NCBI RefSeq assembly: GCF_025685685.1
Contig: NZ_JAGSYH010000008.1
Location: forward strand, 62,001-126,000
DNA from: Acidicapsa dinghuensis
Lineage (GTDB): Bacteria > Acidobacteriota > Terriglobia > Terriglobales > Acidobacteriaceae
Length of the DNA stretch: 64,000 bases
Direction: 5' to 3'
This document shows, piece after piece, positions 34,593 to 44,900 of the stretch; position 1 is the stretch's first letter, and the number at the start of each line of letters is the position of its first letter. The notes below the pieces were generated by a model that made no database searches, was not told the DNA's origin, and saw only the letters and a list, made by a program, of their open reading frames with translations. Made by a program: the position numbers and the translations under genes.

Positions 34593-37115
34593 ATGAACAA
34601 CACTCTCAATTTCAAAAGGTCTATCTCTGCCTTTTGGATACTTGTCCTCTTAAGCCTCATACCTCTCAATGATGTGCGCCGAAATTCTGCGCAGGCTGAA
34701 TTTCAAAAAACTAGGGCGTTATTTGAGCGTGGATACTTCATTGAGAGTCAGGCGAGAGCCGAAGCGTTCTACCAACAACTGCAATACACATCTCCGACCT
34801 GGGCGAACAGTTTTCGATTGTTGCATGCCGAGATTCTTACTCGACGCGGGCTATATCCTCTTGCCGAACAACTTGTCTCCGCATTACCGCAAAGTTCTTT
34901 AACCAAAGAGCAGAATGTGGAAGCACTTGGCGTGAATGCGGTCAGTTTGACCGCACTTGGCCAATTCAAAGAAGCAGATTCCGATTTGCAAAAAGCCAGA
35001 TCGCTGTGCCAACAAATCCAATCAATATATTGTGGCCAAATATTTTTATCGACAGGAGTGCTCTTAGTCGAGCAAGACCGATCATCAGAAGGCGATAGCT
35101 TTTTGCAGGAGGGTCATCGGTTTGCGATTGCTCACGCCTATCGATGGCTTCAGGCGACTGCAGACCTCGATTTAGGGTGGAGCTTACTCCAAAAGGAGCG
35201 TTATGATCAGGCGCTCGATTGGTTCCAACAAGCCAGCATTCTTGCCAGTCAAACAGGCCTACAAGATATCGCTCAACGGGCCTACGGAAACATGGGCTGG
35301 TCATATCTGCAGCTTGGCGATTCTGAACATGCTCGTGAATTGCTCATAAACGCTGAGCGTCTCGCAGATGGAATCGGAAATATCGGCAATGAAGTTAATT
35401 GGATGAAAACCCTTGGCTATCTATATAGAGATAATGGCGCGTTGGATGATGCAACTTCAACGCTGGATCGAGCACTTCTGTTTGCTACACAAATTGACAG
35501 CAAAAAAGATATTCTCGATTGTTTAGAAGATCTGGCTCATCTCTCTATCGAAACAGGCGATCTCGATTCGGCTAACAAATACATCGAAAGGGTTGCACCG
35601 ATGGCTCAAGCCAGCGGCAGTGCTCTTGACATAGCCTACGTAAATCTAGCGCGTGGTAAGCTCGCTGCGGCTCGGCACGAGGATTCGCAGGCGGAATCCC
35701 TGTTTCGCCGCGTTGAGAGCGATCCGGCCAGCCAGGTGTCGATGCGGTTTGCAGCGGAGCACGAACTGGCGCTTCTCTATCAGGCTGAAAACCGTCCCGC
35801 CCAGGCGGAGCAGATGTACCGCATGGCGCTCACTACGTTTGAGGGGGCTCGGCAGCAGCTTAAAGATGACGATTCGAAGCTGCCCTTTGTGGCAAACGCC
35901 AAAGGCATCTATGACGACTATGTGCGCTTCCTGGTGAGTCAAAACAAGCCCGATCTGGCGCTGATGACCGCCGACCAGAGCCGTGCAAGAACGCTGGCCC
36001 AAGGATTGGGCATGATGAACGAAGGAAAGAATCCTCACCTTGCCACGGTTTCTGCGCAGGCGGTGGCGCGGAAAGCTGATGCGACCTTGCTCTTTTACTG
36101 GCTTGGGGAACGGCAATCGTATCTGTGGGCAGTCACGCCACACGGGACCACGATGTTTCCTTTGCCGGCAGAGAAGCAGATCACCCCACTCATTGAACGC
36201 TACAACAGGGATCTGCTTGGCACGGAAGACCCGGTTGAGTCCGGCAACACAGCGGGACAGCAACTCTACCGGCTGTTGGTAGAGCCTGCCGAAAAGCTGA
36301 TCGGCCCTGACGGGCGGGTGATGCTGCTGACTGATGGACCGTTAAGCCGCCTCAATTTTGAAGCGCTTATTGTTCCAGCCAACACAGGTGGGAGCAAAGC
36401 GCATTACTGGATCGAAGACGCGACGGTGAGCTCGGCTCCTTCGATCTCAATGCTGGCCGGAGGATTGGCCGAACACGCGAACGGGCGGGAATCCAATGCA
36501 AAGCTCCTGCTTCTTGGAGATCCGCAGCCGCCAAGCGCCGACTATCCGGCACTTCCCTATGCCGGAGAGGAGATGGCGAAGATCGAAAAGCAATTTGGGC
36601 ATAACGATGAGATCGTATATGCCGGGCCACTGGCAACGCCGGCGGCGTATCTCAGCAGCAAGCCCGAGGGATTTCCGTTCATTCATTTTGTTTCCCATGG
36701 AGTAGCCAGCCGGATGGATCCTCTGGACTCAGCGATCATTCTTTCGCGTCCTCAGTCTGGCGATGAAGACTCCTTCAAGCTCTACGCAAGAGAAATCATG
36801 CGGCATCCGATTCAGGCCAGGCTCGTAACCATCTCGGCCTGCTATGGGAGCGGGACGCGCGCATATACGGGGGAGGGGTTGGTAGGGCTTTCCTGGGCGT
36901 TCCTGCGTGCCGGCGCACAGCGGACTATCGGCGCGCTTTGGGAGGCCAGCGACAGATCGACACCTGAGTTGATGAGCACGCTTTATGAAGGGCTTGAAAC
37001 TGGGCAGACACCGGCCTCCTCACTTCGCAACGCAAAGTTGAAGCTGCTGCACTCGGGAGGAAACTTCCGAAAGCCCTTTTACTGGGCAGCCTTTCAGCTT
37101 TACACACGTGTGTAA
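34593..37115 (+). CDS. TPR-CHAT caspase-like protease, probably exported
   Basis: 840 residues. An N-terminal hydrophobic segment (SAFWILVLLSLIPL) looks like a signal peptide or anchor. Residues about 40-430 are TPR-like helical repeats (for example AYGNMGWSYLQLGDSEHARELL). Residues about 500-840 are a CHAT domain: LLTDGPLSRLNFEALIVP, FIHFVSHGVASRMDPLDSA with His702, and VTISACYGSGTRAYTGEG with Cys750, so the catalytic dyad is intact. It ends KPFYWAAFQLYTRV, typical of CHAT. Base composition changes inside the gene: samples from the first kilobase have about 40-42% G+C against about 52-57% later. It lies 51 bases after the unknown gene of the same locus. Confidence 0.88.
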   Translation: MNNTLNFKRSISAFWILVLLSLIPLNDVRRNSAQAEFQKTRALFERGYFIESQARAEAFYQQLQYTSPTWANSFRLLHAEILTRRGLYPLAEQLVSALPQSSLTKEQNVEALGVNAVSLTALGQFKEADSDLQKARSLCQQIQSIYCGQIFLSTGVLLVEQDRSSEGDSFLQEGHRFAIAHAYRWLQATADLDLGWSLLQKERYDQALDWFQQASILASQTGLQDIAQRAYGNMGWSYLQLGDSEHARELLINAERLADGIGNIGNEVNWMKTLGYLYRDNGALDDATSTLDRALLFATQIDSKKDILDCLEDLAHLSIETGDLDSANKYIERVAPMAQASGSALDIAYVNLARGKLAAARHEDSQAESLFRRVESDPASQVSMRFAAEHELALLYQAENRPAQAEQMYRMALTTFEGARQQLKDDDSKLPFVANAKGIYDDYVRFLVSQNKPDLALMTADQSRARTLAQGLGMMNEGKNPHLATVSAQAVARKADATLLFYWLGERQSYLWAVTPHGTTMFPLPAEKQITPLIERYNRDLLGTEDPVESGNTAGQQLYRLLVEPAEKLIGPDGRVMLLTDGPLSRLNFEALIVPANTGGSKAHYWIEDATVSSAPSISMLAGGLAEHANGRESNAKLLLLGDPQPPSADYPALPYAGEEMAKIEKQFGHNDEIVYAGPLATPAAYLSSKPEGFPFIHFVSHGVASRMDPLDSAIILSRPQSGDEDSFKLYAREIMRHPIQARLVTISACYGSGTRAYTGEGLVGLSWAFLRAGAQRTIGALWEASDRSTPELMSTLYEGLETGQTPASSLRNAKLKLLHSGGNFRKPFYWAAFQLYTRV

Positions 37116-37118
37116 AGC
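37097..37118. repeat. 22-base perfect palindrome over the CHAT stop codon
   Basis: The half GCTTTACACAC is followed immediately by its exact reverse complement. It spans the last codons and stop of the CHAT gene and lies about 290 bases before the RND efflux operon. It could be a regulator-binding site or a short terminator-like hairpin; no T-run follows. Confidence 0.6.
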
Positions 37119-37130
37119 ATCTTCAGGACA

Positions 37131-37154
37131 AATCTGTTCGTATATGAACAGATT
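37131..37154. promoter_or_regulatory. inverted repeat, candidate operator of the RND efflux operon
   Basis: AATCTGTTC and GAACAGATT, perfect nine-base arms, are separated by GTATAT. A third copy of the half-site AATCTGTTC lies at 37230-37238. The size fits a TetR-type operator, which is common upstream of RND pumps. No regulator gene is adjacent. Confidence 0.5.
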
Positions 37155-37405
37155 GTTATGTAAACTGCCTGCTTGACCCGTCAAACCTACGTACAAGTCC
37201 TCGGCAGGGAGAATTTTTACCAAATCCGCAATCTGTTCTTAAAAGTCACGGATTCAGCGATCTGGTTGATTAAGATTGCAAGTGGCCCTTCCGATGGAAT
37301 TTGCAACTTTGGATGGGCATTCCTCCGTCAACAACACACAGACACTTGGTGAAATCCTAACCGCGGCATGCCGTGTCAGGGAGAGAGCACTTTTAGCCAA
37401 ATCGA

Positions 37406-38650
37406 ATGAATAATCAAGAAACTTTAGGACCCGATCATCAACTTCCCGCGCCCGACAAGGCTCCGAAACGAAGCCTGGGTGTACGCATCTTTGTATGGTT
37501 AGTCATTCTCATCATATTTGCCGCCGGTTTCGTGTGGATTCTGCGACACAAAAATGCAAGCCAGGCAACCGTTGGCCGGCGGGGCGCGGCGGGCGGGACC
37601 GTAGCTGTAACCCCAGCTACCGCCACCAACGGCGATATCGGTGTTTACATTGATGCGATTGGAACTGTGACGCCCATCTTCACGGCGACCATCACCAGCC
37701 AAGTCAACGGAATCATCACTGAGGTGCACTATCGCGAGGGTCAAATTGTACGGAAAGGCGATTCGCTGATCGATATCGATCCGCGTCCGTACCAGGCGAC
37801 ATTGGCGCAGGCGCAGGGAACACTTGAGCGCGATCAAAATGTGCTCGCTCAGGCCAAGATGGATCTTGCTCGATATCAAGTTGCGTGGTCGCATAATGCG
37901 ATTCCGAAACAGACACTGGATGATCAAGAGAAACTTGTTCTTCAGGATGAAGGGACAGTCAAACTTGATCAGGGATCTGTAGATTATGACCAGGTGCAAC
38001 TTGGCTACTGCCACATTGTTGCGCCTGTGTCGGGAAAAGCAGGCCTTCGCCTCGTTGACCCTGGCAACGTCGTGCAATCGAACAGCACGACGCCTCTGGT
38101 AGTCATTACACAAATGCAGCCAATGACGGTTGTCTTCACTATTCCTGAAGACAATCTTCCCCAAGTGCAGCCTCATCTTCGCGAACGGCAACCACTCGTC
38201 GTAACCGCTTTTGACCGTGGAGGGGATCAGCAGCTTGCAAAAGGCTCCCTGCTGACGCTGGACAACCTAATCGACACAACCACTGGAACGGTCAAGGCAA
38301 GAGCGGTCTTTGCCAATCGCGACAACGCTCTCTATCCCAACCAGTTTGTGAATACGCGGCTGCTGGTAGAGACACTCCATAATCAAACGCTGCTGCCGAC
38401 ATCTGCGATCCAGTACAACGGCACTACCGCATTCGTTTACGTCCTTGAGAACAATGTGGCTCACATTATCTACGTGAAGCCCGGTGTGACAGACAACAAC
38501 ACCACAGCAGTAGCCCCGGTAAAGCAGGGAGAACTCAAAGAAGGAGACATTGTCGCCAACAGCAGCTTTGACAAGCTGCTGGACAACGCCAAAGTCGCCA
38601 TCTCCAAAGAACATCTGCCGGAAACTACTTCGGGGAGTAGCGCTCCTTGA
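37406..38650 (+). CDS. mdtA: RND efflux membrane fusion protein (MdtA-type)
   Basis: 414 residues. One N-terminal membrane anchor (IFVWLVILIIFAAGFVWIL) is followed by a periplasmic adaptor. The lipoyl/barrel-sandwich half-motifs are TITSQVNGIITEVHYREGQIVRKGDSLIDIDPRPY and GYCHIVAPVSGKAGLRLVDPGN, with an alpha-hairpin between them (ATLAQAQGTLERDQNVLAQAK). The beta-barrel and membrane-proximal domains end near PVKQGELKEGDIV. It links the inner-membrane pumps to the outer-membrane channel. It is the first gene of a four-gene operon and overlaps the next gene by four bases. No good Shine-Dalgarno sequence is visible at ATG 37406. Confidence 0.93.
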   Translation: MNNQETLGPDHQLPAPDKAPKRSLGVRIFVWLVILIIFAAGFVWILRHKNASQATVGRRGAAGGTVAVTPATATNGDIGVYIDAIGTVTPIFTATITSQVNGIITEVHYREGQIVRKGDSLIDIDPRPYQATLAQAQGTLERDQNVLAQAKMDLARYQVAWSHNAIPKQTLDDQEKLVLQDEGTVKLDQGSVDYDQVQLGYCHIVAPVSGKAGLRLVDPGNVVQSNSTTPLVVITQMQPMTVVFTIPEDNLPQVQPHLRERQPLVVTAFDRGGDQQLAKGSLLTLDNLIDTTTGTVKARAVFANRDNALYPNQFVNTRLLVETLHNQTLLPTSAIQYNGTTAFVYVLENNVAHIIYVKPGVTDNNTTAVAPVKQGELKEGDIVANSSFDKLLDNAKVAISKEHLPETTSGSSAP

Positions 38651-41600
38651 GCCCATCGCGTCCGTTCATTCTTCGCCCGGTTGCAACTTCCCTGCTGATG
38701 GCGGCAATTCTGCTGGTGGGGCTGGTGAGCTATACCCAGCTCCCCGTATCGGCTTTGCCTGAGGTGGACTATCCCACGATTCAGGTGGTGACGTTTTATC
38801 CCGGCGCAAGCCCGTTTGTCATGGCAACGACCGTGACCGCGCCACTCGAACGGCAGTTCGGCGAATTGCAGGGGCTTAGCCAAATGACATCGACTAGCTC
38901 CGGTGGCTCGTCGATCATTGTGCTTCAATTCAACCTGTCCCTGAACATCGACATCGCTGAAGAAGAAGTCCAGTCCGCGATTAACTCCTCGACAAGCTAT
39001 CTTCCGGCGAACCTGCCGGCTCCGCCAATTTACAACAAGACAAATCCTGCCGATGCCCCAATTCTGACTCTGGCAATCACGTCCAAGTCAATGCCGCTGC
39101 CGTCAGTGGAGGATCTGGTCGACACCAGGCTGGCCCCGAAAATATCGCAGCTTGCAGGCGTTGGTCTCGTCGCGATCAGTGGCGGCCAAAAGCCTGCGGT
39201 TCGGATTCAGGCGAATCCTCAGGCACTTTCGTCGTATGGATTGAACCTCGAAGATCTCCGTACAGCCCTGAGCCAGGCGAGCGTCAATGCTGCAAAAGGT
39301 AACTTCGACGGCCCGCGGCAGGATTATCAGATCGATTCGAACGATCAGTTAGTGACCAGCACCGACTACAAGGGCATTGTTGTTGCGTATCGTAATGGTT
39401 CGCCTGTCATGCTGACGGATGTTGCTCAAATTGTCGACGGTGTCGAGAACAGCACTCAGGCTGCATGGATGAACCAGACGCCTGCAGTTATTCTCAATGT
39501 CCACCGGCAACCTGGCGGCAACACAATTACAGTCGTCAGAAGCATCAAGCGGCTTCTACCGCAACTTGAAGCAAACCTGCCGCGCGGCATCGATATCACC
39601 ACGCTCACCGACCTCACGACTCCTATTCAGGCATCTGTGAATGATGTCGAGTTTGAGCTGGGGCTCACTGTAGCGCTGGTTGTTCTGGTTATCTTCCTGT
39701 TTTTGCGCAGCCTCTACGCCACCATTATTCCCAGCGTCGCGGTGCCGCTGTCGCTTGTGGGTACGCTGGGCGCGATGTACGCCCTCGGCTATAGCCTGGA
39801 CAATCTGTCTCTCATGGCTTTGACCATCTCTACCGGCTTCGTCGTCGACGACGCTATCGTCATGGTCGAAAACATCTCCCGGTATCTGGAAGAAGGCGAT
39901 CCCCCGCTCCAGGCTGCGCTCAAGGGTGCGGAGCAGATTGGATTCACCATTCTTTCGTTGACGGTATCGCTGATAGCTGTGCTCATACCTCTGCTCTTCA
40001 TGGGCGATGTTGTGGGCCGTCTGTTCCGCGAATTCGCCGTCACCCTGGCTGTCACAATCGTCGTCTCCGCCGTGGTCTCGTTGACGCTGACTCCAATGAT
40101 GTCGTCGCGCATTCTGCGGCACAATCCCGAAGCCGAACAGGGCCGCTTCTATAAAGCGTCCGAACATGTCTTCGAATCGATGATTGCGTTCTACGGAAGA
40201 ACCCTGAAGGTTGTCCTGGAGTTTCAGGGTACAACTCTGATCGTCGCGCTTGCCACGCTTATCCTGACCATCGTTCTATACATCATTATTCCCAAGGGCT
40301 TCTTCCCTGTTCAGGATACCGGCGTGATTCAGGGTATTTCACAGGCTACTCAAACCATTGGTCCACGAGCCATGGCAGCGAAGCAGCAGGAATTGGCCAG
40401 GATTATTCTTCAGGACCCCGCGGTTGAAAGCCTGTCGTCCTTCATAGGTGCGGATGGCACGAATACAACGCTGAACAGTGGACGTATGTCGATTAATCTG
40501 AAGCCGCTCGAAGACCGGCACATGAGCGCTTCCGACGTAATTCGCCGTTTGCAGAAAAGCCTGGCGCATGTGCAAGGGATTCAGCTCTTCATGCAGCCAG
40601 TGCAGAACATCACGATCGACGATCGGGTGAGCCGAACACAATACCAATACACTCTGGAAGATCCAGACCAGAGCGAGTTGGATGAATGGACCAGCCGCTT
40701 TCTCGCTAAGTTGAAGCAACTGCCGGAGCTTGAAGACGTGGCCACAGATCAGCAATTGGGCGGTTCGGCCATATCGCTTGTCATAGACCGTGTGACCGCA
40801 TCCCGTCTTGGAATTACTCCAACGACGATCGACAATACACTCTATGACGCTTTTGGCCAACGCCAGATCAACACGATGTATACGCAGCTCAATCAGTACC
40901 ATGTGATTTTGGAAAGTGAATCTAAGTTCCAGCAAGATCCGCACATCCTGGATCATCTGTATGTCCAGAGCAATTCATCCGCCGGAGTTTCCGGAGCTGC
41001 GGCTTCATCTACCTCATCGGCTGGATCAACGTCCGCTGGTTCCAATGCGCTTACTTCCACCGCGAAATACACGCCCTCTGCGCAGACACTTACGCCTCCT
41101 GCAAGCGTGTTTTCATCATCTTCCGGATCGAGTTCGGGCAGCACATCCAACACCGCCACCACCAGTTCAACGATGAGCAACGCAGTGCCGTTTAGCGCGT
41201 TCTCTCATTTCGAGAAAACAACCGAACCGCTATCCATCACACATCAGGGGCAGTTCCCTGCTATTACAGTTTCGTTCAATCTGGCACCGCACGCTTCGCT
41301 GGGAGGAGCAATTTCGGACATCACCAAGGTCCAAAAAGATATGCACATGCCGATGAGCCTCCAGGCTGATTTTGAGGGCACGGCGGCATCGTTCCGCAAT
41401 TCGCTTTCGAATATGCCGATTCTGATCCTGGCTGCAGTGGTCACGGTATATATCGTGCTTGGTGTCCTGTATGAAAGCTTTATTCACCCAATCACTATTC
41501 TCTCGACGCTGCCTTCGGCGGGCGTTGGAGCCTTTCTGTCCTTGATCATTTTCGGTCAGGATCTCAGCGTCGTCGCAATCATCGGTCTGGTGCTGCTGAT

Positions 41601-41976
41601 TGGCATTGTGAAGAAGAACGGCATCATGATGGTTGACTTTGCTCTCGAAGCGGAGCGCAAGGATGGCAAGAGCGCCACGGAAGCCATTTATGAGGCCTGC
41701 CTGTTGCGCTTCCGGCCAATCATGATGACAACGATGGCTGCTTTGCTGGGCGGAATCCCGCTGGCTTTTGGCACGGGTATCGGCTCAGAACTTCGGCGTC
41801 CATTAGGTATAGCCATGGTAGGCGGTCTGCTGGTGAGTCAGGTGCTGACGCTCTACACCACTCCTGTGATTTACATCTTCTTCGACAACCTGGCACAACG
41901 ATTCGCCCGTAAGCAGCACACGGATGTGGCAGGAATCGGACCGCACGGGAACAATCCCTTGCCGGAGCAGGCATGA
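38647..41976 (+). CDS. mdtB: RND efflux permease 1 (MdtB-type)
   Basis: 1109 residues, longer than the usual roughly 1040. Twelve transmembrane helices in the RND pattern, with MALTISTGFVVDDAIVMVENI (the proton-relay Asp pair) in helix 4. Start TTG 38647 overlaps the mdtA stop (TTGA), with GGGGAG nine bases upstream. An unusual Ser/Thr/Ala/Gly-rich insertion of about 65 residues (about 775-843, from SSAGVSGAAASSTSS to TATTSSTMSNAV) lies in the second periplasmic domain. The sister permease has only about ten residues there. It pairs with the next gene as in the heteromeric MdtBC pump. Confidence 0.92.
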   Translation: MSPSRPFILRPVATSLLMAAILLVGLVSYTQLPVSALPEVDYPTIQVVTFYPGASPFVMATTVTAPLERQFGELQGLSQMTSTSSGGSSIIVLQFNLSLNIDIAEEEVQSAINSSTSYLPANLPAPPIYNKTNPADAPILTLAITSKSMPLPSVEDLVDTRLAPKISQLAGVGLVAISGGQKPAVRIQANPQALSSYGLNLEDLRTALSQASVNAAKGNFDGPRQDYQIDSNDQLVTSTDYKGIVVAYRNGSPVMLTDVAQIVDGVENSTQAAWMNQTPAVILNVHRQPGGNTITVVRSIKRLLPQLEANLPRGIDITTLTDLTTPIQASVNDVEFELGLTVALVVLVIFLFLRSLYATIIPSVAVPLSLVGTLGAMYALGYSLDNLSLMALTISTGFVVDDAIVMVENISRYLEEGDPPLQAALKGAEQIGFTILSLTVSLIAVLIPLLFMGDVVGRLFREFAVTLAVTIVVSAVVSLTLTPMMSSRILRHNPEAEQGRFYKASEHVFESMIAFYGRTLKVVLEFQGTTLIVALATLILTIVLYIIIPKGFFPVQDTGVIQGISQATQTIGPRAMAAKQQELARIILQDPAVESLSSFIGADGTNTTLNSGRMSINLKPLEDRHMSASDVIRRLQKSLAHVQGIQLFMQPVQNITIDDRVSRTQYQYTLEDPDQSELDEWTSRFLAKLKQLPELEDVATDQQLGGSAISLVIDRVTASRLGITPTTIDNTLYDAFGQRQINTMYTQLNQYHVILESESKFQQDPHILDHLYVQSNSSAGVSGAAASSTSSAGSTSAGSNALTSTAKYTPSAQTLTPPASVFSSSSGSSSGSTSNTATTSSTMSNAVPFSAFSHFEKTTEPLSITHQGQFPAITVSFNLAPHASLGGAISDITKVQKDMHMPMSLQADFEGTAASFRNSLSNMPILILAAVVTVYIVLGVLYESFIHPITILSTLPSAGVGAFLSLIIFGQDLSVVAIIGLVLLIGIVKKNGIMMVDFALEAERKDGKSATEAIYEACLLRFRPIMMTTMAALLGGIPLAFGTGIGSELRRPLGIAMVGGLLVSQVLTLYTTPVIYIFFDNLAQRFARKQHTDVAGIGPHGNNPLPEQA

Positions 41977-44900
41977 ACCTCTCAGCAGTATTCGTACGCA
42001 GACCAGTCGCGACGACACTCCTGACGATTGCCATAGCGATTGCGGGAGCGATCGCTTTCCGGGTGCTGCCTGTTTCGCCTTTGCCACAGGTAGACTTCCC
42101 CACAATCTCAGTAGGAGCGGGACTTCCTGGAGCGAGCGCCGAGGTCATGGCATCCTCGGTCGCGACGCCATTGGAACGCCAGTTCGGTCATATCGCTGGC
42201 GTCACCGAAATGACATCGTCGAGTAGTTTAGGAACGACGTCGATCACGATTCAGTTCGATCTGAGCCGCGACATCGATGGGGCTGCTCGCGACGTAGAGG
42301 CAGCTATTAACGCTGCCCGCACTTATCTTCCTGCAAACCTGCCCTCCAATCCGACATACAGAAAGGTCAATCCAGCCGATTCGCCGATTATGATTCTGGG
42401 CCTGACATCCGATAAATACGGCCCGGATAAGATGTACGATGCTGCGTCCACGATCATTCAGCAAAAGTTGTCGCAGATATTTGGCGTCGGACAGGTCAAT
42501 GTAGGAGGCGGCGCACTTCCTTCGGTACGCGTGGAGGTAAATCCTACCAAGCTGGCCAGCTATGGGTTGGCCATGTCCAATATCCAACAGGTATTGAGCG
42601 CACAGAATTCGGACCTGGCCAAAGGACAAATTTCCAACGGAGACGGCACGTCGGATATCGTTGCGAACGATCAGATTTCGCACGCTGTAGATTACAAGCC
42701 GCTCATTATCGGTTACAACAAGGGAGCAGCAATCCACCTGTCCGATGTCGCGGATGTTATCGACTCAACACAAAATGTACGGGCCGGTGGATACCTGAAT
42801 GGGAAGCGCGCAGTGTTGCTCATCATCTTTCGGCAACCCGGCGCTAACATTATCGATACAGTCGATCTGATCAAATCGCAGCTGCCTTCGATCAAAGCAT
42901 CCATTCCCCAGGGTATCGACATCACGCTGGTGGAAGACAGAACCGTAACCATTCGAGCCTCTGTCTCCGATGTAGAACGAACGCTGATGGTATCGATTGC
43001 TCTCGTCATCCTTGTCGTCTTTGTATTCTTGCGTCGTGTTCGAGCGACACTCATCCCTGCGGTTTCGGTTCCTGTCTCTCTCATCGGCACTTTTGCCGTC
43101 ATGTACTTGCTTGGCTATAGTCTCGACAACCTGTCGCTGATGGCCCTGACCATCTCTACCGGCTTCGTCGTCGATGACGCCATTGTGGTGATGGAAAATA
43201 TCACGCGCCACATCGAAGGAGGCATGGACCCGATGAGCGCGACTTTCAGGGGCGCTCGCGAGATCGGCTTCACAGTCTTTTCGATAAGCATGTCTCTGAT
43301 TGCCGTCTTCATTCCAATCCTTCTCATGGGTGGCATCGTTGGCAGGCTTTTCCGCGAATTTGCCGTTACCCTTTCTACCGCGATTCTGGTCTCGATGGTG
43401 ATTTCTCTCACCACGACTCCGATGATGTGCGCTTACATCCTTAAGAATGAAAAGGATCTCAAACACGGAAAGGTATATCAGTTTACCGATCGAATATTCG
43501 AGTGGCAGCTGTCGCTCTATCGCCGCACCCTGCATTGGACCCTCGATAACTCTGTACTCACGCTGGTTGTTTTGTTCCTCGTAATTTTGATGAATCTGGC
43601 CGTGGTCTTGAAGATACCCAAAGGCTTCTTCCCGCAACAAGACACGGGCATTCTGGTTGGTGGTGTTCAGGGACCTCAGGATTCCTCCTTCCCTGCCATG
43701 TATGCCGCCATAAAGCAGATTGCAGGAGTGATCAAGGCAGATCCAGCCGTGCAAAACGTAGTGGCATTCACCGGTGGCGGGGGAGCTACAAATGGTGGAT
43801 TTGTCTTCCTATCCCTGAAGCCCTTGAATGTGCGCAAGGTTGGTGCGCCAGAAATTATCAATCGTATTCGCCCGAAGCTGAACCGGCTGCCGATTGCCTC
43901 AACATTCCTCCAAGCGGCACAGGATCTGCGAATTGGGGGGCGCTCTAGCAGCGCGCTATATCAATACACGATTCAAGCAGATAACCTGACCGACTTAAAG
44001 ACCTGGGGTCCTCGGCTGCTTGCGGAGATGAAGCGTCTTCCGGGCTTGCAGGATGTAAATTCGGATCAGCAAAATGGCGGCCTGGATGAATATGTAACCT
44101 TCGATCGAGTGAGAGCTGCGCGACTGGGCCTCACAGCAAGCTCCATCGATAGCGCGTTATACGGAGAATTCGGTCAGTCTGAGGTCTCCGTTATCTACAC
44201 CCAGCTGAATCAGTATTACGTTGTATTAGAGGTGGCTCCGAAATACTGGCAGAGCCCCGAGGGACTTCATAACGTCTATTTCCATCCATCGGGCACAAGC
44301 AGTGCTACCCCAACCGGCAATGTCCCTCTCTTCAGTCTCGCTAACACTCACGAGACAACCATTCCTCTCTCGTTGAATCACACCGGACTCTTTCCTTCGG
44401 TAACGGTCTCGTTCAATCTCGCTCCCGGCATGTCAATGAGCGACGCAACTCTCGAGGTTGAACAAATGCAGCAACGGCTGGGAACGCCTACCACGATTCA
44501 CGGCTTTTTTGCTGGCACGCTGATGGCATATCAGCAATCGCTGGGCACGGAACCTCTGCTTGTGCTCACCGCTCTGCTTGCGGTTTACATTGTTCTGGGC
44601 ATTCTGTATGAGAGTCTGGTGCATCCGCTCACCATCATCTCCACACTTCCCTCGGCCAGCGTAGGCGCAATGCTGGCGCTGATGGTATTCAAGGTTGATT
44701 TGAACGTCATCTCAATCATCGGCATCGTATTGCTAATTGGCATCGTGAAAAAGAATGCCATCATGATGATCGATTTTGCCCTGCAGGCTGAGCGCGAAGG
44801 TGGCAAGACACCAGACGAAGCCATCTTTGAAGCTTGCATGTTGCGATTTCGCCCGATTCTTATGACAACGACAGCAGCACTCTTTGGCGCGCTGCCTTTG

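Noticed and set aside
31933-37115. CRISPR-linked Craspase locus
   Set aside because: No repeat-spacer array, gRAMP/Cas7-11 or other cas gene is in the window; only the TPR-CHAT and sigma components are shared.
42765-43754. Long open frame on the minus strand inside the second RND permease gene
   Set aside because: It lies wholly within a clear plus-strand gene, and its translation is rich in His, Arg, Asn and Asp with no domain, so it is an antisense shadow.
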